Shown in pieces: positions 37,471-48,558 of a stretch of 64,000 nucleotides of DNA (positions are counted from its first letter, which is position 1; each line of letters begins with the position of its first letter). This DNA is from Panorpa germanica. Lineage: Eukaryota > Arthropoda > Insecta > Mecoptera > Panorpidae. The notes under the pieces were generated by a model. The model did no database searches. It was not told the origin of the DNA and worked only from the letters and a program-made list of their open reading frames with translations. Both the position numbers and the translations under genes were made by a program. The DNA lies in assembly GCA_963678705.1 (NCBI GenBank), contig OY783220.1:3617001-3681000 (forward strand), read 5' to 3'.

Positions 37471-39420
37471 GAAAATAATTAATTATGAAATTAACCTTCT
37501 TGGCCATACACTCAATCTGTTATAACTCAGTTAAATTTTTGATTTTCGTTTTAAAATATAAATAAGATTTTGATCTGTGTATACAAGTATACTTAAATCG
37601 ATACTTTGAACATGTCACCCTGTCCTAATCACTTAAACTTATTCATTGTAACGACTAAGGCAATAACATTAATATCTATCTCCTTTCTTTTACCTTGTTC
37701 CTAATATCATTTAAAACCATTACGGTCGTTGTATTATTTTTGATTAATTTGCTTGAATTTCTTCTCATCACCAACGAAGCTTAGCAACGATGGTTTCAAA
37801 CAATGTATTTAAACAAGAGATTATAATTTTCTCTAGCGACTGTATTTCTAAGTGTATATTGTCAGTGAGGAAAGAAATATGAGTATATTATCATTGTTTA
37901 TAATTTGGCAATACAGAATAGGTAACACTGATACCTTACTCAACATTTCTGGCAATTTATCACGTTTTCCTTTTAGTAAATTTCCCTATTGTTAGCAGAT
38001 TTTCCCCTAAACTTTTCTTTTTCCCTAACCATTTTCGTGAACGTTGCGTTTATATATGTACGAGTTATATTAGCTTAATAATAATTCAAATGATTATACG
38101 CATCACTGGCTGATAACACATACATCACATTTCAGCTATTTCTCTAACAGTATTTTTCTCAGTGTTAATACGTAGGTTAAAATTAAAAAATCGTTTACAC
38201 ACAAACTGCTAACTAGAGTAAGAGGGTAGTTGTTACTGAAAAATGCCCCATTTAGCGTAAACCCTCCCCATTCACCCCCGTCACTGGATTTAATTTTACT
38301 ATTTTAAATATGTAGATCTATTTTGTTCGCTATCAAGGATCTTCATAAAGATATAAAGCCTACTCGGTTTTTACAATGGCAAATAACGAATTGCTTTAAA
38401 AGGCGAAGAGTGGCGGAGAAGAAAGAGTTATAAGCAAGGAAGATGGGTGAAGAGAGAAGAAAAAATATGAATGAGTGCAGAGGAAAGTATAAGTAACTGA
38501 AAGAATAGTTATTAAGAGAGTATAGTTGTCTCGCTAACATATATAAAAATGTACCATAAGTGAGTTTAAGTAATTTTTTTTGTCAGCTTTAAAGCGTCTG
38601 CAAGGTAATATAAGGTATTACAAGACAACTATTCAACAAGAGCGAGAGGGCATCTGGGGAAAACGTATTCCTAAAGTCTCATACCTACTTATAACAATTA
38701 TCTTTGAACATTATATATAGTAGAACACAAATAAACCAATTTGTCTAATATGTAATATATTGTAGATATAATTATTAACTAACCAATCTGATTGTTTCAA
38801 GTATACGTGGCCATTTGAGTTGTCAATGAATCAAGCTGACAACTATTATTGTTCCACCACTTAGTTGGTATGTTATTGTTCCTTGGTACGTCCTAATTAA
38901 TAATGAGTATTGATCATCAGTTCTCATGTTAAATTGCTATATGACACATAACGAGAATAGGAGTGGTGTGTGGAGTTGTACCTTGAGTCACGTGGTTCCA
39001 CACAAAGGAGGATGATGCGTGGGGCGCGGTGCGCGGTTTACCATCGTCTCAATGGGTACATTTGTATTAATTGGGTTTAATTTGGTAGCTCATGTACTGT
39101 TAGAACATAAATTATGTGTCTGTTAAGTTAACAGACGCAATAAATACATTGCACGATGACAGCGGTGCTTTATGCGTAAACAACGTGAAAGTTCTCCAGC
39201 AAATTAAACTTGGATACAGTCCGCAATAATTAGTCATGTTTTTAGCTATAACAGGTATAAAGTAATTTACGACGGTTCAACACTCTGACCGTTTCTAAGG
39301 TTTTATAGTCTAGCCCATTTAACGTCGCTCTTAAAACAGTTTAGATTTTGAATGAATATGTAAAAATGTAAATGTAATTCATAAAATGTCATTCTATTTG
39401 TGATTAAACTTTTACCAACT
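37471..39420. other. Non-coding stretch
   Basis: Only the 38395 LINE fragment. A GC-richer patch at 38960-39040 has no recognised content. Confidence 0.5.
38395..38530 (+). pseudogene. Short GA-rich LINE fragment
   Basis: Purine-rich AGGCGAAGAGTGGCGGAGAA to AAGAATAGTTATTAAGAGAG, compositionally like the other GA-rich family tails. No diagnostic motif remains. Confidence 0.3.
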
Positions 39421-39800
39421 TCATTCCATCCAGTGTACATTTGTTTCAGATTTTATTTCGACTCATTTTATTTATATTTCAAGAAGTGTTGTCATTAGAT
39501 GTCATTGACCGATGGTGCTCCGATGCAGCTTACCTTTACTTGCTGTCTAAAGCCGGCCCTGTTCACAAAGTATAGCTTCAGTTATTTCTGCCTATTTCTG
39601 TAAAGCATTTGGTTGGTTCTAGAGTTAAAAAATTGAGTTTGAGCGTGAGCATTTATTTTTAAATTTAGAAATATGTAGATAAGTATAAGGTAGCGTGGCC
39701 GAGCGGTCTAAGGCGCTGGTTTAAGGCACCAGTCTCTTCGGAGGCGTGGGTTCGAATCCCACCGCTGCCAATCTTTTGGTATTCGCAGCATCCTTATGTG
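39421..39800 (+). repeat. Left arm of the inverted tRNA-Leu duplication
   Basis: Matches the reverse complement of 42155-42502 over the tRNA and both flanks. Shared landmarks are CATTCCATCCAGT (39421), GATGTCATTGACC, GGTGCTCCGATGCAG, AAAGCCGGCCCTG (about 39549), TTTCTGTAAAGCAT, TTTAGAAATATGTAG and ATCTTTTGGTATTCGCA. The left arm has small indels relative to the right. Confidence 0.85.
39689..39770 (+). tRNA. tRNA-Leu(AAG)
   Basis: An 82-nt class II tRNA without intron. The acceptor GGTAGCG pairs with CGCTGCC at 39763-39769 (one G-U), with discriminator A at 39770. Box A is TGGCCGAGCGG and box B is GGTTCGAATCC. The anticodon stem CTGGT/ACCAG encloses TTAAGGC with AAG at 39723-39725, so it reads CUU Leu codons. 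A long variable arm suits Leu. TTTT at 39774-39777 is the Pol III terminator. Its sequence and flanks recur inverted at 42184-42265. Confidence 0.97.
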
Positions 39801-39827
39801 GGGTGAAACGAATCTGTTATAAAATTT

Positions 39828-39847
39828 GACTATATATATATATATAT
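39828..39847. repeat. (TA)n microsatellite downstream of tRNA-Leu
   Basis: About ten TA units, 60 bp past the tRNA. Confidence 0.85.
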
Positions 39848-40022
39848 TTATGTTTCTATCGGTGTTATGTATATTTTATAAATTGTTAGTTTACTTTTTT
39901 ATATTAACTTTGCAGTTAAGATAATGAGATGAGTAAAAATAGTAAAACAAAGTATTCCTTTACTAATATATATACTAATTAAAAGGTTTTAATAAAAGAA
40001 AAACTTAAAATAAAAGGAAATT

Positions 40023-40104
40023 CGCAGTCGGTAGGATTCGAACCTACGCTCCCAGAGGGAATCTGATTTCTAGTCAGACGCCTTAACCGCTCGGCCACGA
40101 CTGC
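40023..40104 (-). tRNA. tRNA-Ser(AGA)
   Basis: An 82-nt class II tRNA. The acceptor GCAGTCG (40104-40098) pairs with CGACTGC (40030-40024), with discriminator G at 40023 as expected for Ser. Box A is TGGCCGAGCGG and box B is GGTTCGAATCC. The anticodon stem TCTGA/TCAGA holds loop CTAGAAA with AGA at 40071-40069, so it reads UCU. The variable arm is long. A T-run (CCTTTTATTTT) follows the 3' end as Pol III terminator. It sits between the two inverted tRNA-Leu copies. Confidence 0.97.
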
Positions 40105-40179
40105 TTATAACAAAAATACTAAATTGATCTTTGCTCGCATTTTCTACTTTCAAAATCACAAAACTCTTATTAAACAAAA

Positions 40180-40290
40180 TCATTGCTTTTATAGTTCAAC
40201 TTACGAGAGATCGCCCGTTACTCATGCTTAAAAGAGGTTATAAGAGCCTTATAAATCTACGATACAATAGTGAGACTAAGGGGGCACCAC
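40180..40290. repeat. Dispersed repeat fragment related to 27085
   Basis: TTATAGTTCAACTTACGAGA, CTCATGCTTAAAAGAGGTTA and ATAAATCTACGATACAATAG match 27085-27180. It sits just upstream of the tRNA-Ser gene. A further short match lies at 28825-28880. Confidence 0.4.
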
Positions 40291-40894
40291 ACAGTCCCTA
40301 GAATTAAAGAACATTTGACATTTTAGATCTTGGCTTTTTTCCTATTCATAATTTTTGGTTTATATAAATGTGGGTATAATCAAAATAAATAAACAACATT
40401 CCGTTTCTGAATGACTAAACTCAGTTCTATCTGTTTATTTATTTCTTATTATTTCATTCAAAATTATGTAAAACAATGAATTTGCATATTAATTTAAAAT
40501 TAGCATTACAAAACAATTTAACAAAAATAATTTTAAATTGAATTGAACCCGAACCATTCATTTGTATCTTTGTTGTTATTGTATACTTAGTTATTATTGA
40601 GAAATGTATGTGTGTATGTATTTTATAGAAGTTCTTATTATAACAACTCGCGAATTTCGTGACAACTCAGCGAAAAATTCTCTGCGTATGTTCTAAAGGG
40701 TTGTGTCTATAAATACACAGGGTCGTAATAGTTTTAGACAGTTTTTTCAAAATACGTATACAAAATAGCTATATGGTGTGGTAATAAGATTCGTGACGTC
40801 ACGTCTAATCTAAAATCGACCCCAAAAAAAGTGTTAGCGCTAGTTGCAATGACATTTACATTTTACATTTCCTTAACAAATTTTTAAAAAATTT

Positions 40895-41565
40895 GTAAAA
40901 CTTTTTCCTTTTTTTTTTTTAAATTTCGTCTCACTTGTTATCTTCTTCAACTGCCTTCTCCTCATTTCCATCACCTATCTACTTTCATCTTTTAACTTAC
41001 AATCGTTCCTTACGACTTCCTCTCCTCACATAGTTTCTTCCCCCCTTTCATTGTTCTTTTTCTCCTTACCTCCTTGTTCCTTCTCTCTTAAGTTTAAATC
41101 ACTTTCTACTTTATCCTGCACCTATTCTTAATTCCCAGTAAACAATTTGGTGAAGTGTCCTGTTTTGTGACGTTTCTATCACTATTTCCCTTCAATTATA
41201 GTTCGTATCAACTTTATCTTCATTTGTATTCTGACAGATGGAGCGATTTCGTCATTTGTAGCCTATAAAACAGACATTTCAAATGAACGACTGCGAGAAA
41301 CTGAACTATAAATGAACTCTTGCATGACAAAAAAGTCATGCACAACTTCAATATGATGGCGAAGTAACTCCAAAATGTTTAATTTTTCCTCTTCTTTTCC
41401 GCATTTACTGCAAAATTTCTCTTCTACTGATCCTCAATACTGAATTTAGCAATGATTTTCACATCCTTCTTCCCTTCGTTTTCCAGGTACCGTGGCAATG
41501 ACTTAGTCCATAACCTTCAGTATCTTGTATTGTATTAACATTTCCTATTTGTTCATGTTTTTTGT
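40895..41565 (-). pseudogene. GA-rich LINE remnant (CT-rich on plus) split by a TIR element
   Basis: CT-rich blocks at 40895-41133 and 41385-41565 match the reverse complement of the GA-rich family. A CCCAGTAAAC-type element occupies 41134-41381 between them. Confidence 0.45.
41134..41381 (+). mobile_element. CCCAGTAAAC TIR element inside a LINE remnant
   Basis: Starts CCCAGTAAACAATTTGGTGA and shares ATTCTGACAGATGGAG, CTGAACTATAAATGAACTC and TAACTCCAAAATGTTTA with the other copies. The final CTGGG is missing. Confidence 0.7.
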
Positions 41566-42154
41566 GGCTCAGCAGAAAAATAAAAGATCTTTAACACATT
41601 CTGATTATTTTGTAGCAGCCACACTACCTACCAACGCTATATCTATAATTTTATATAAATTTTCATGAAAGCACTTTTTAATTATGTTACGTTAAACTAC
41701 ATACAAATACAAGTATATAAAATCTAAATTTGTATAATAAATCAAAGCTGTTGAAAGTTCAGGCAGTATATTATACAATAATACATAATATATATGTACC
41801 TAATTATTTACAAAACCGACAACATTAATAAGTCTTGCGCGGTGTGGCTTCACAACAGAGCGGAGCACAGCTTGCATATGATCTGACAGGACCATGTTAC
41901 ACAACGCCACGTTAAAAAGCGAACGACGACTCATACTTCTAGTTAATATCGTATATAAAATTTATTATTAAATATTTAGTATGTAAGTAAAGCTTGTCAT
42001 TTCCAATTCATAACATAGAAGAATTATAATCAAAAGAAAACCACTAAAATCGCCAGAAGCTGTTTCTCAAAGCATACAAAGTCAGTGACGTGCAAGATCC
42101 GGGGGTAAGTATTAGAATTGGGTGGGTTGTAATGATTATTTAGGGTGGTTTAAA

Positions 42155-42502
42155 GGGTAAGAAGGTTGCGAATACCAAAAGATTGGCAGCGGTGGGATTC
42201 GAACCCACGCCTCCGAAGAGACTGGTGCCTTAAACCAGCGCCTTAGACCGCTCGGCCACGCTACCTTATACTTATCTACATATTTCTAAATTTAAAAATA
42301 AATTCACACAACACACGCTCAACGCTTTTAATTGTAGAACCTAATGCTTTACAGAAATAAGCAAAAATATCTGGATTTATATATACATTGTGAACAGGGC
42401 CGGCTTTACACAGCAAGGAAAGGTAAACTGCATCGGAGCACCTTTGGTCAATGACATCTACCAATAACTTGAAAACTAAATAGAAAACTGGATAGAATGG
42501 AA
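42155..42502 (-). repeat. Right arm of the inverted tRNA-Leu duplication
   Basis: Inverted partner of 39421-39800. The 62-codon minus-strand frame inside it (42464-42276) is likewise mirrored, degenerate, in the left arm. It looks like old repeat sequence, not a gene. CAGGGCCGGCTTTA at 42394-42407 resembles a hAT-type terminus. Confidence 0.85.
42184..42265 (-). tRNA. tRNA-Leu(AAG), second copy in inverted orientation
   Basis: By eye it is identical in sequence to the 39689 gene: the same acceptor, same boxes, anticodon AAG at 42231-42229, discriminator A at 42184. The downstream minus-strand sequence ATCTTTTGGTATTCGC matches the flank of the first copy and supplies the TTTT terminator. The upstream flank (AAATATGTAGATAAGTATAAG region) also matches. 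It is a duplicated locus, not a retrotransposed tRNA copy. Confidence 0.97.
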
Positions 42503-42897
42503 TTTGTCAGGATATGAAGTTTAAGAAAAAAAAGAAAGCACGAACATTAATAATAAAAGACTACGTGCTCCGGAAACTCAAAGAAATCAAAGATAGCAAC
42601 AAGACCAAAAATTCCAAATGTTGTAGATATACCAAAAAACGGTGCCTGACTACAGCCATTAAATTGCATTTTCAAACGATTACTACTTTTTCCGTCATAA
42701 GAGTACAAACTTGTCCTCTCTTCCACATTGAAACGAGTGAAATACCGTGCAAACATTTGGAGTGACAGTGAGGGGCCAGCTATAAAGCTTCTCAGCTACA
42801 GAAACACGAAGAGCAACCTTCCGAATAAGTCCCACGTAATATATTAGGTGTACGCCACTGGTAAGACTTACGTTTAGCAATAGCGGGCCATACGAGC

Positions 42898-42919
42898 CGA
42901 TGCCGGTGCCGGTGCCGGG
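42898..42919 (+). repeat. (GCCGGT)n array
   Basis: ATGCCGGTGCCGGTGCCGGG, about three units. Confidence 0.85.
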
Positions 42920-43277
42920 CAATTCACAAAACGTCAGCTGATTAATGCGCTGGGGTATTTTAATATTACGATCATAAATTACAGAGTGAATACGTTGAAC
43001 GCAAACATGCTAAGGATTAGTGACTATGGCTATGTGTGTGTGTGTGACTGTATGTGTGTTGGTACATGTATTACAAAAAGCCGTAATGTGTTGATGCAAA
43101 TTATTGAAAGATAAATTACCGGAGAGATACGAATATTATGAAATTTGGGTTAAGGCTAATTGATATTAATTTAATATTAATGGCTGTAAAACTGGCTGAA
43201 GGTTTTTGCTTCAAATTCAATGCTCTGCTGTCACCGAGAACGTAATCATTTTAAGTTATTGCTGTTAGTTAATAAAC

Positions 43278-43547
43278 TTACATAATTGTGGTAACCTCAG
43301 TAGTGGTAAGGGTTACTTTACTAATGCTTTGTGATAAATATAACATATGGCACAGAAACTCAGAACGTAAAAGCGTTGATGTTAGACTGCAGCTGATGTC
43401 AAGTATTCTCTCTTCGTATGCTTTGATTCTAGCAACATTAATTAACATTGTGATACATTTTACTTGTTTTTTCTGTGAAGGAGGTACTTTGATTGAACAG
43501 GTCTCTCGACTGCTACCAATAAAGATGCCCAAGGCTATATGTTGCAC
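43278..43547 (-). CDS. Unassigned open stretch, open on both strands
   Basis: The minus strand is open for 89 codons (IGSSRETCSIKVPPSQ...INVARIKAYEERILDISCS). A TTTTCAATAG acceptor-like site lies about 10 bases upstream. The plus strand is open for 92 codons over the same DNA (43288-43566) and ends ICCTCQQYY. One of the two may be real; I cannot choose. It lies next to the 43587 tandem repeat. Confidence 0.15.
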   Translation of the reverse strand: MQHIALGIFIGSSRETCSIKVPPSQKKQVKCITMLINVARIKAYEERILDISCSLTSTLLRSEFLCHMLYLSQSISKVTLTTTEVTTIM

Positions 43548-43586
43548 CTGCCAGCAATACTATTGAAAAGTAAGTGTTTTATTAGT

Positions 43587-44340
43587 GTCGCATGTTAAAG
43601 TTGCACTAGTCTGTACGTTAAAACAATAACACATTTAGTATACTCATGTCTAAATAATGTCAACTTACGAATGAAAATATATAAATTTTGGATGTGGCAT
43701 GTTTAAGTCGCACTAATATGTATGACGCATTACGAATCTTGTTATAATAAAGTCAATACCATTAGCCCTAAGTTTTGTACACATACGTTCGACTTAAGCA
43801 TACGACATCCAACATTTGTTAGAAGAAGTTGTACAACAAGTCCACACTAGTGCAACATGCAAGCTTTTCTATTTCTAACGAATTTCTTCAACCTCCATTA
43901 GTAAAGAAATATTTGCAAAAGAAAGTAATAAAACTCAGTTATTTAACAACGATGTCGCATGTTTAAGTTGCACTAGTCTATACGTTAAAATAACAACACA
44001 TTTAGTACATTCATGTCTAAATAATGTCAACTTATGAATGAAAATATATAAATGTTGGATGTGGCATGTTTAAGTCGCACTAATGTGTACGACGCATTAT
44101 GGATCTTGTTATAACAAAAGCAATACGAGTAGCCCTAAGTGTCGTACACATACGTGCGACTTAAGCATACGACATCCAACATTTTTTGAAGAAGTTGTAC
44201 AACACGTTCACACTAGTGCAACATGCAAGCTTTTATTTAACGAATTTCTTCAACCTCCATTAGAAAGGAAATATTTACAAAAGAAAGTAATAAAACTCAG
44301 TTATTTAACAACGATGTCGCATGTTTAAGTCGCATCAGTG
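43587..44340 (+). repeat. Direct tandem repeat, two 362-367-bp units plus the start of a third, each with a long dyad
   Basis: Units start GTCGCATGTTAAAGTTGC at 43587, GTCGCATGTTTAAGTTGC at 43954 and GTCGCATGTTTAAGTCGC at 44316. Inside unit 2, about 44 bases (44050-44095) are the near-perfect reverse complement of 44138-44181, with a loop of about 42 bases. Unit 1 has the same arrangement. The 81-codon open frame 44083-44328 lies in unit 2, but unit 1 breaks it with stops. Satellite-like or fold-back element. Confidence 0.85.
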
Positions 44341-45489
44341 TGTATGATACATTAGGTTCTCATGTTGAAGAAATATAGTTCGGTATGTTTTTATTTTTGT
44401 ACTTTAATTTAGGATATAGCCCTAAAATTATAAATTTAGAATACCAAATAAATAATTTTGAATTTAGAATTGATGTTGACTCTTTAGAATACGAAAATAG
44501 AATAATATAGTTCTGAGTTTAAAAATAGAATAAAGTAAGCATCTTGATAACATTATTTACAAATAAATATTTAAAAAAGTTCAAGATGATCGAACAAACA
44601 ATCTCGGGCAATTTTATATGGAATCTCCTGAGACAAATTCGAGTGATAATGATTGATAAAGAACATAAAATAGAATGACGTCGACTTATAACAAACAGAG
44701 ATATTACAAAAATCCATTTAATACTTGTGTACACCAGCTCGTATCTTTAAAAATATAAAATAATTTAATACTATCTTTCACTAATGTAATGCCAGAGTCA
44801 ATAAAATATAAATGGCGCCCAGACACGTAACGAGTTCAGTTCATCTCATCTCAGTTTAGCTCAGACTCAGACTCAGCTCAGTGATGCGTAAACATTTTAT
44901 ACGTGATTCCATGCTCATTTCTTTGTGGCATAAAAATCCATTAAGAGCAAACAACGTGAATGCTTTAATCGTGTTATGACGCGTCAATTATTTATTACAT
45001 TTGTGTAAAAACCGCATCAGAAAATAGGAATGATCGACTGCCAGTCTGCTTGCCAGAGCAACTCTAACTACGTCAATCTCAAGCTATCAAAGATACATTA
45101 GATTCCTCTTCAGACGTCTGGAGTACGTTCAGTGGTGGATTACCGCAATCTAGTTTAAGACCACTTCTTCTAAATAACAAATTTTCTTAATAAAAACAAG
45201 TAGTTAGCATTAGAATTGTTCGCTCTGTCCTGAACCTGCTAGTATCGTATCTTAAGATAGTTCCAGCCAGTGCCGGCTGCTGGCTACGAGAATAGGTCAC
45301 TCACTTTACTAGCTATAGTTGTAACAAAACGACATTTTCTTATTATTATTATTATTATTTATAGCAATGTTTTTGCTATTAGGCACTATATTCTTCCGCC
45401 TTAAATCCATAAATTACATATCATTGTGCTAAATTACATTCCAAAAGATTTAATTACATTCCAATTCCAAAAGAAAAAAAACCTACACC
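44341..45489. other. Non-coding stretch
   Basis: A short CAGACT/CTCAG repeat at 44845-44882; otherwise nothing. Confidence 0.5.
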
Positions 45490-45845
45490 TTTTGTCTTCT
45501 TTGTTTCCTCGTCTCTTTGTCACTTCAGATTAAAATCACTTCTGCTCTGGCGTTACTTTTCTTTCCTCGTTCCTTTTCTCTATCTTCGTCGTCCACCTCT
45601 TCTCTTCACTGCCTCCCTTCAATAACTGCACAATATTCTTCTCGCTCATTACTTTTTTCTGACAACAAAACTTAATGTGCTCCAGTGTTTCAAACTCCGC
45701 TCTGCACACTCTACACATCCTTTCCTCTGTTATCTGTTTCCTTTCTCCTTGTTTCCCAATCTAAATCTGGCAATCCTTCTCATGTTTTTTGTGTCTTTTC
45801 TTTTTCTTATTAGTAATTTTATTTTTTATATTTTAAATCAATCCG
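45490..45845 (-). pseudogene. GA-rich LINE family, C-terminal zinc-knuckle remnant
   Basis: A 60-codon frame (45718-45536) begins MCRVCRAEFETLEHIKFCCQ, a complete CxxC...H-x3/4-C knuckle. It continues KKVMSEKNIVQLLKGGSEEK, then a basic tail. It is the best-preserved knuckle of this family in the window. The preceding RLGN-type segment (45719-45790) is frameshifted. Confidence 0.65.
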
Positions 45846-47297
45846 ACGACTTTTATCCGAGGCGAAATGGTCTATGGTCATGTCATATTATTTCAGCAGG
45901 TCCCGGTAAACTTTAGTCTCGTGGGGTAAACATCAGGTTCTTCATACAGTTTGCACTGAGTATCTTCTGTCTCACGCGCTAGGCGATGTATCGTATATTC
46001 CTTAAGAGTTATATTGAGAAGCTACGTGCGCTATGGAGAGCGCATGGAGAATATTTCTTTGAGCGAAAATAAATTTTAATTAATTCATGTAATTGAGATA
46101 TTATATGATATTGTGTCATTCATTTTTCATTTTAAAGTTATAAATATTTGATAGTGCAAATGCACGAGCCCCTGGTTCCAGCATGAAACCACTTTTTCAT
46201 AGATTTTTATTATTTATTTATAGACTAAGAATTACTAATAAATTTACTAATAAAAATAAAAGTTTCAGAATTTTTGACCGTTTACCATCCGCCAATGACC
46301 TCGTTGACCGTCAATGGAGATCCTGCAACGCTGCGCGCAAAATTATCTCAAGTAGTGTAGAATAGAAATCGAGAATTTTACATCTTTGATGATACTAATG
46401 CATTTTTAACATTGCATGCATTTTGCAAGTTGGTAGGTGATCGTACCCGAAAATATTTTATAGTATGTGTCTGACAAAAGTAAATGTTCTAACTATACTA
46501 TACCATGCTGGAACTATCCTAACATAAACAATCTCTTGTTGCTTGGAAACTAGAGGATCTTGCTGAGCCTAGGTTGACTTAAGAAAGAGTCTTGCTGAGG
46601 CTTGACGCATTCATTACTGAAATATATAATATAATTAAATTTCGAGTAAGACAAAAACATTTTTTTCTAAAAGTTAGTAGTAAAAGTGAACCCACCACAA
46701 ACGTAGCGGCCTCGGATTATTTAATTCGACCCACACAGAATCATTCTTCCAAACGTAATTCATCTTGCAAAGTAAATAAATATTATTTCTTGGAAAAACA
46801 ATTTAAAACTATAATAAAATAGTGTGTTGCAATTCCCCGCTTTCCTCGCGATAATAAAATAACTGTGTGTTCGCAATAAGTGTTTACCATTGTTTTAGAA
46901 GTTTACAAATTAGTATACAATATACGTCAAAGGATAAAGTGTACTATGTTAATAATGAACAACAATTAAGATGTTATTTAATTTGAACATACAGTGTGTA
47001 AAACAAAACCTCGCTAAATGTTTAATAAATAAACTAATAAACATGTAAATTAAAATATACACTTAATTACTTTGTGACACTCTGTACCGTGTAGCGTGGT
47101 ACAACGCCACTAATTTATTTGAAGAATGTACATAATTGAAGTTCTACATCTAAGAAAATTCGTTAGACATTTACAATTACATTAACAAAGCAATTGAACT
47201 GTTAAACCTCCAACGTAAGTGACGAGTGATGACGTCATCTTTGTAGTGTTGATCTATGCTCAGTTCAACCTCTACACAAAGACACGAGACAGATTTA
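45846..47297. other. Non-coding stretch with one small ORF
   Basis: Apart from the 46183 small ORF nothing recognised. TGACGTCA lies at 47230-47237. Confidence 0.5.
46183..46365 (+). CDS. Unassigned 60-codon small ORF
   Basis: ATG-initiated. It opens with MKPLFHRFLLFIYRLRI, weakly signal-like, and ends with a more polar segment containing RLPSANDLVDRQWRSCNAAR. No splice site, promoter or relatives were identified. Chance is likely in this composition. Confidence 0.12.
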   Translation: MKPLFHRFLLFIYRLRITNKFTNKNKSFRIFDRLPSANDLVDRQWRSCNAARKIISSSVE

Positions 47298-47758
47298 TAA
47301 ATGGGCTTATGCACTCATTTTTTAAGGGTCGATTCTTGTTTGAAATAGGTGTTAATAAATATATATAGGCGTGTCTATTTTATTAAAAATCTAAATGGTG
47401 GTGGAGATATAGCATTTAAAAATTTGAATTGTACTTTTAGCGCTGCAGATTACACTATTAAGAGTTATTTGTTATATGTAAGAGAATTCTATGTTGAGTA
47501 TGCTATTTCTTTAACGCTCTGTTGTATAAAAGAGACGGAAACTTCGCAGACGTGACGTCACATGTCCTTGAATTTTCTATAACGTTGGATCTCTTTAATA
47601 ATTAAAGGGAAAGAATGAATACATATTTTAATCGTTAATATCTTTTAAAATATAGCGAGTTATTAAAAAAAAATTGGACATTTGAGTTTCTGGTAGCCAC
47701 CTTTATCAATATGTGGCACAGTTTTATAGAGAATAAGACATGGTTCACAAGCCTATTG
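47298..47758. mobile_element. TA-flanked TIR element related to 60018-60660
   Basis: Left part AAATGGGCTTATGCACTCAT with TTAATAAATATATATAGGCG, GTGTCTATTTTATTAAA and GGAGATATAGCATTTAAAAA matches the reverse complement of the right half of 60018-60660. The right part (CTCTTTAATAATTAAAGGGA...CACAAGCC) matches the reverse complement of its left half. About 461 bp. Confidence 0.7.
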
Positions 47759-48547
47759 TAAGAGAGCCTACATCATGGTTACTATAAGCAATACATAATA
47801 TGTTGGGTTGAATGGATGCGATGAAAGACTTACTCACTACCAACACGAGCCGAGTGCCAACATGTATGACAATTATTTCTTAAATCCATAATGAACTTAG
47901 AACCCGACTGATTCGACTACTTGCAACGGCGACGTTTTCAATAGGGTGTATTCGAGTTATTTGGCATTAGTACATTTTATCATGAAATGAGGTTTCTACT
48001 TTCATGATTATCAATACACCACTGTAGTGTGGGTAATAAACTCTCACCGATGCGCTGTCCATGCAATAGTAAATGGAAAATTGACCGCTCGAAATTATTT
48101 ATGAATGTTTATTTGAGTAAAAGAGAAAAGGATTTTGTTGGTGCGATGTTCATGTAGTGTAAGGAGTAATGAACGAGATTATGCAATAAATACATTTAGG
48201 TAAAAGAAGGGTAGAATGTCTTGAGGTGGGGGAAATAGGAAGGATATAACTAACAGGTCGAATTAAAAATATAAAGCCAATTTTACAGATGCTTTCTTAT
48301 CATAGATGGTGCTAGTGTTGGTTATCGTCCAATAATGACAAATCAAAATTGCTACAATTATCTCCACTGACACTGACCTTTTTCTCTCGTGCGACCTTTA
48401 AATTGACATTAAGGAAAATATCCTCTTGAAGCAATATAGAGTGGAATGGCAAATACGTACTCGCATAATTTTCTTAGACTTCTGATCAATTGTATCTGCA
48501 AAAACCTTTAGCCATATCTCTTTCATACTAGAGGAAACGGGACAAAT
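47759..48547. other. Non-coding stretch
   Basis: Nothing recognised. Confidence 0.5.
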
Positions 48548-48558
48548 ATTACGTATGA

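Noticed and set aside
42276..42464. 62-codon minus-strand frame as a gene
   Set aside because: It lies in the duplicated tRNA flank and the mirrored copy does not keep the frame intact.
42547..42565. Possible LINE tail (AAAGACTACGTGCTCCGG)
   Set aside because: Resembles the GGCTACGTGCCTAGGAAG tail only over a short stretch, without the knuckle or A-run.
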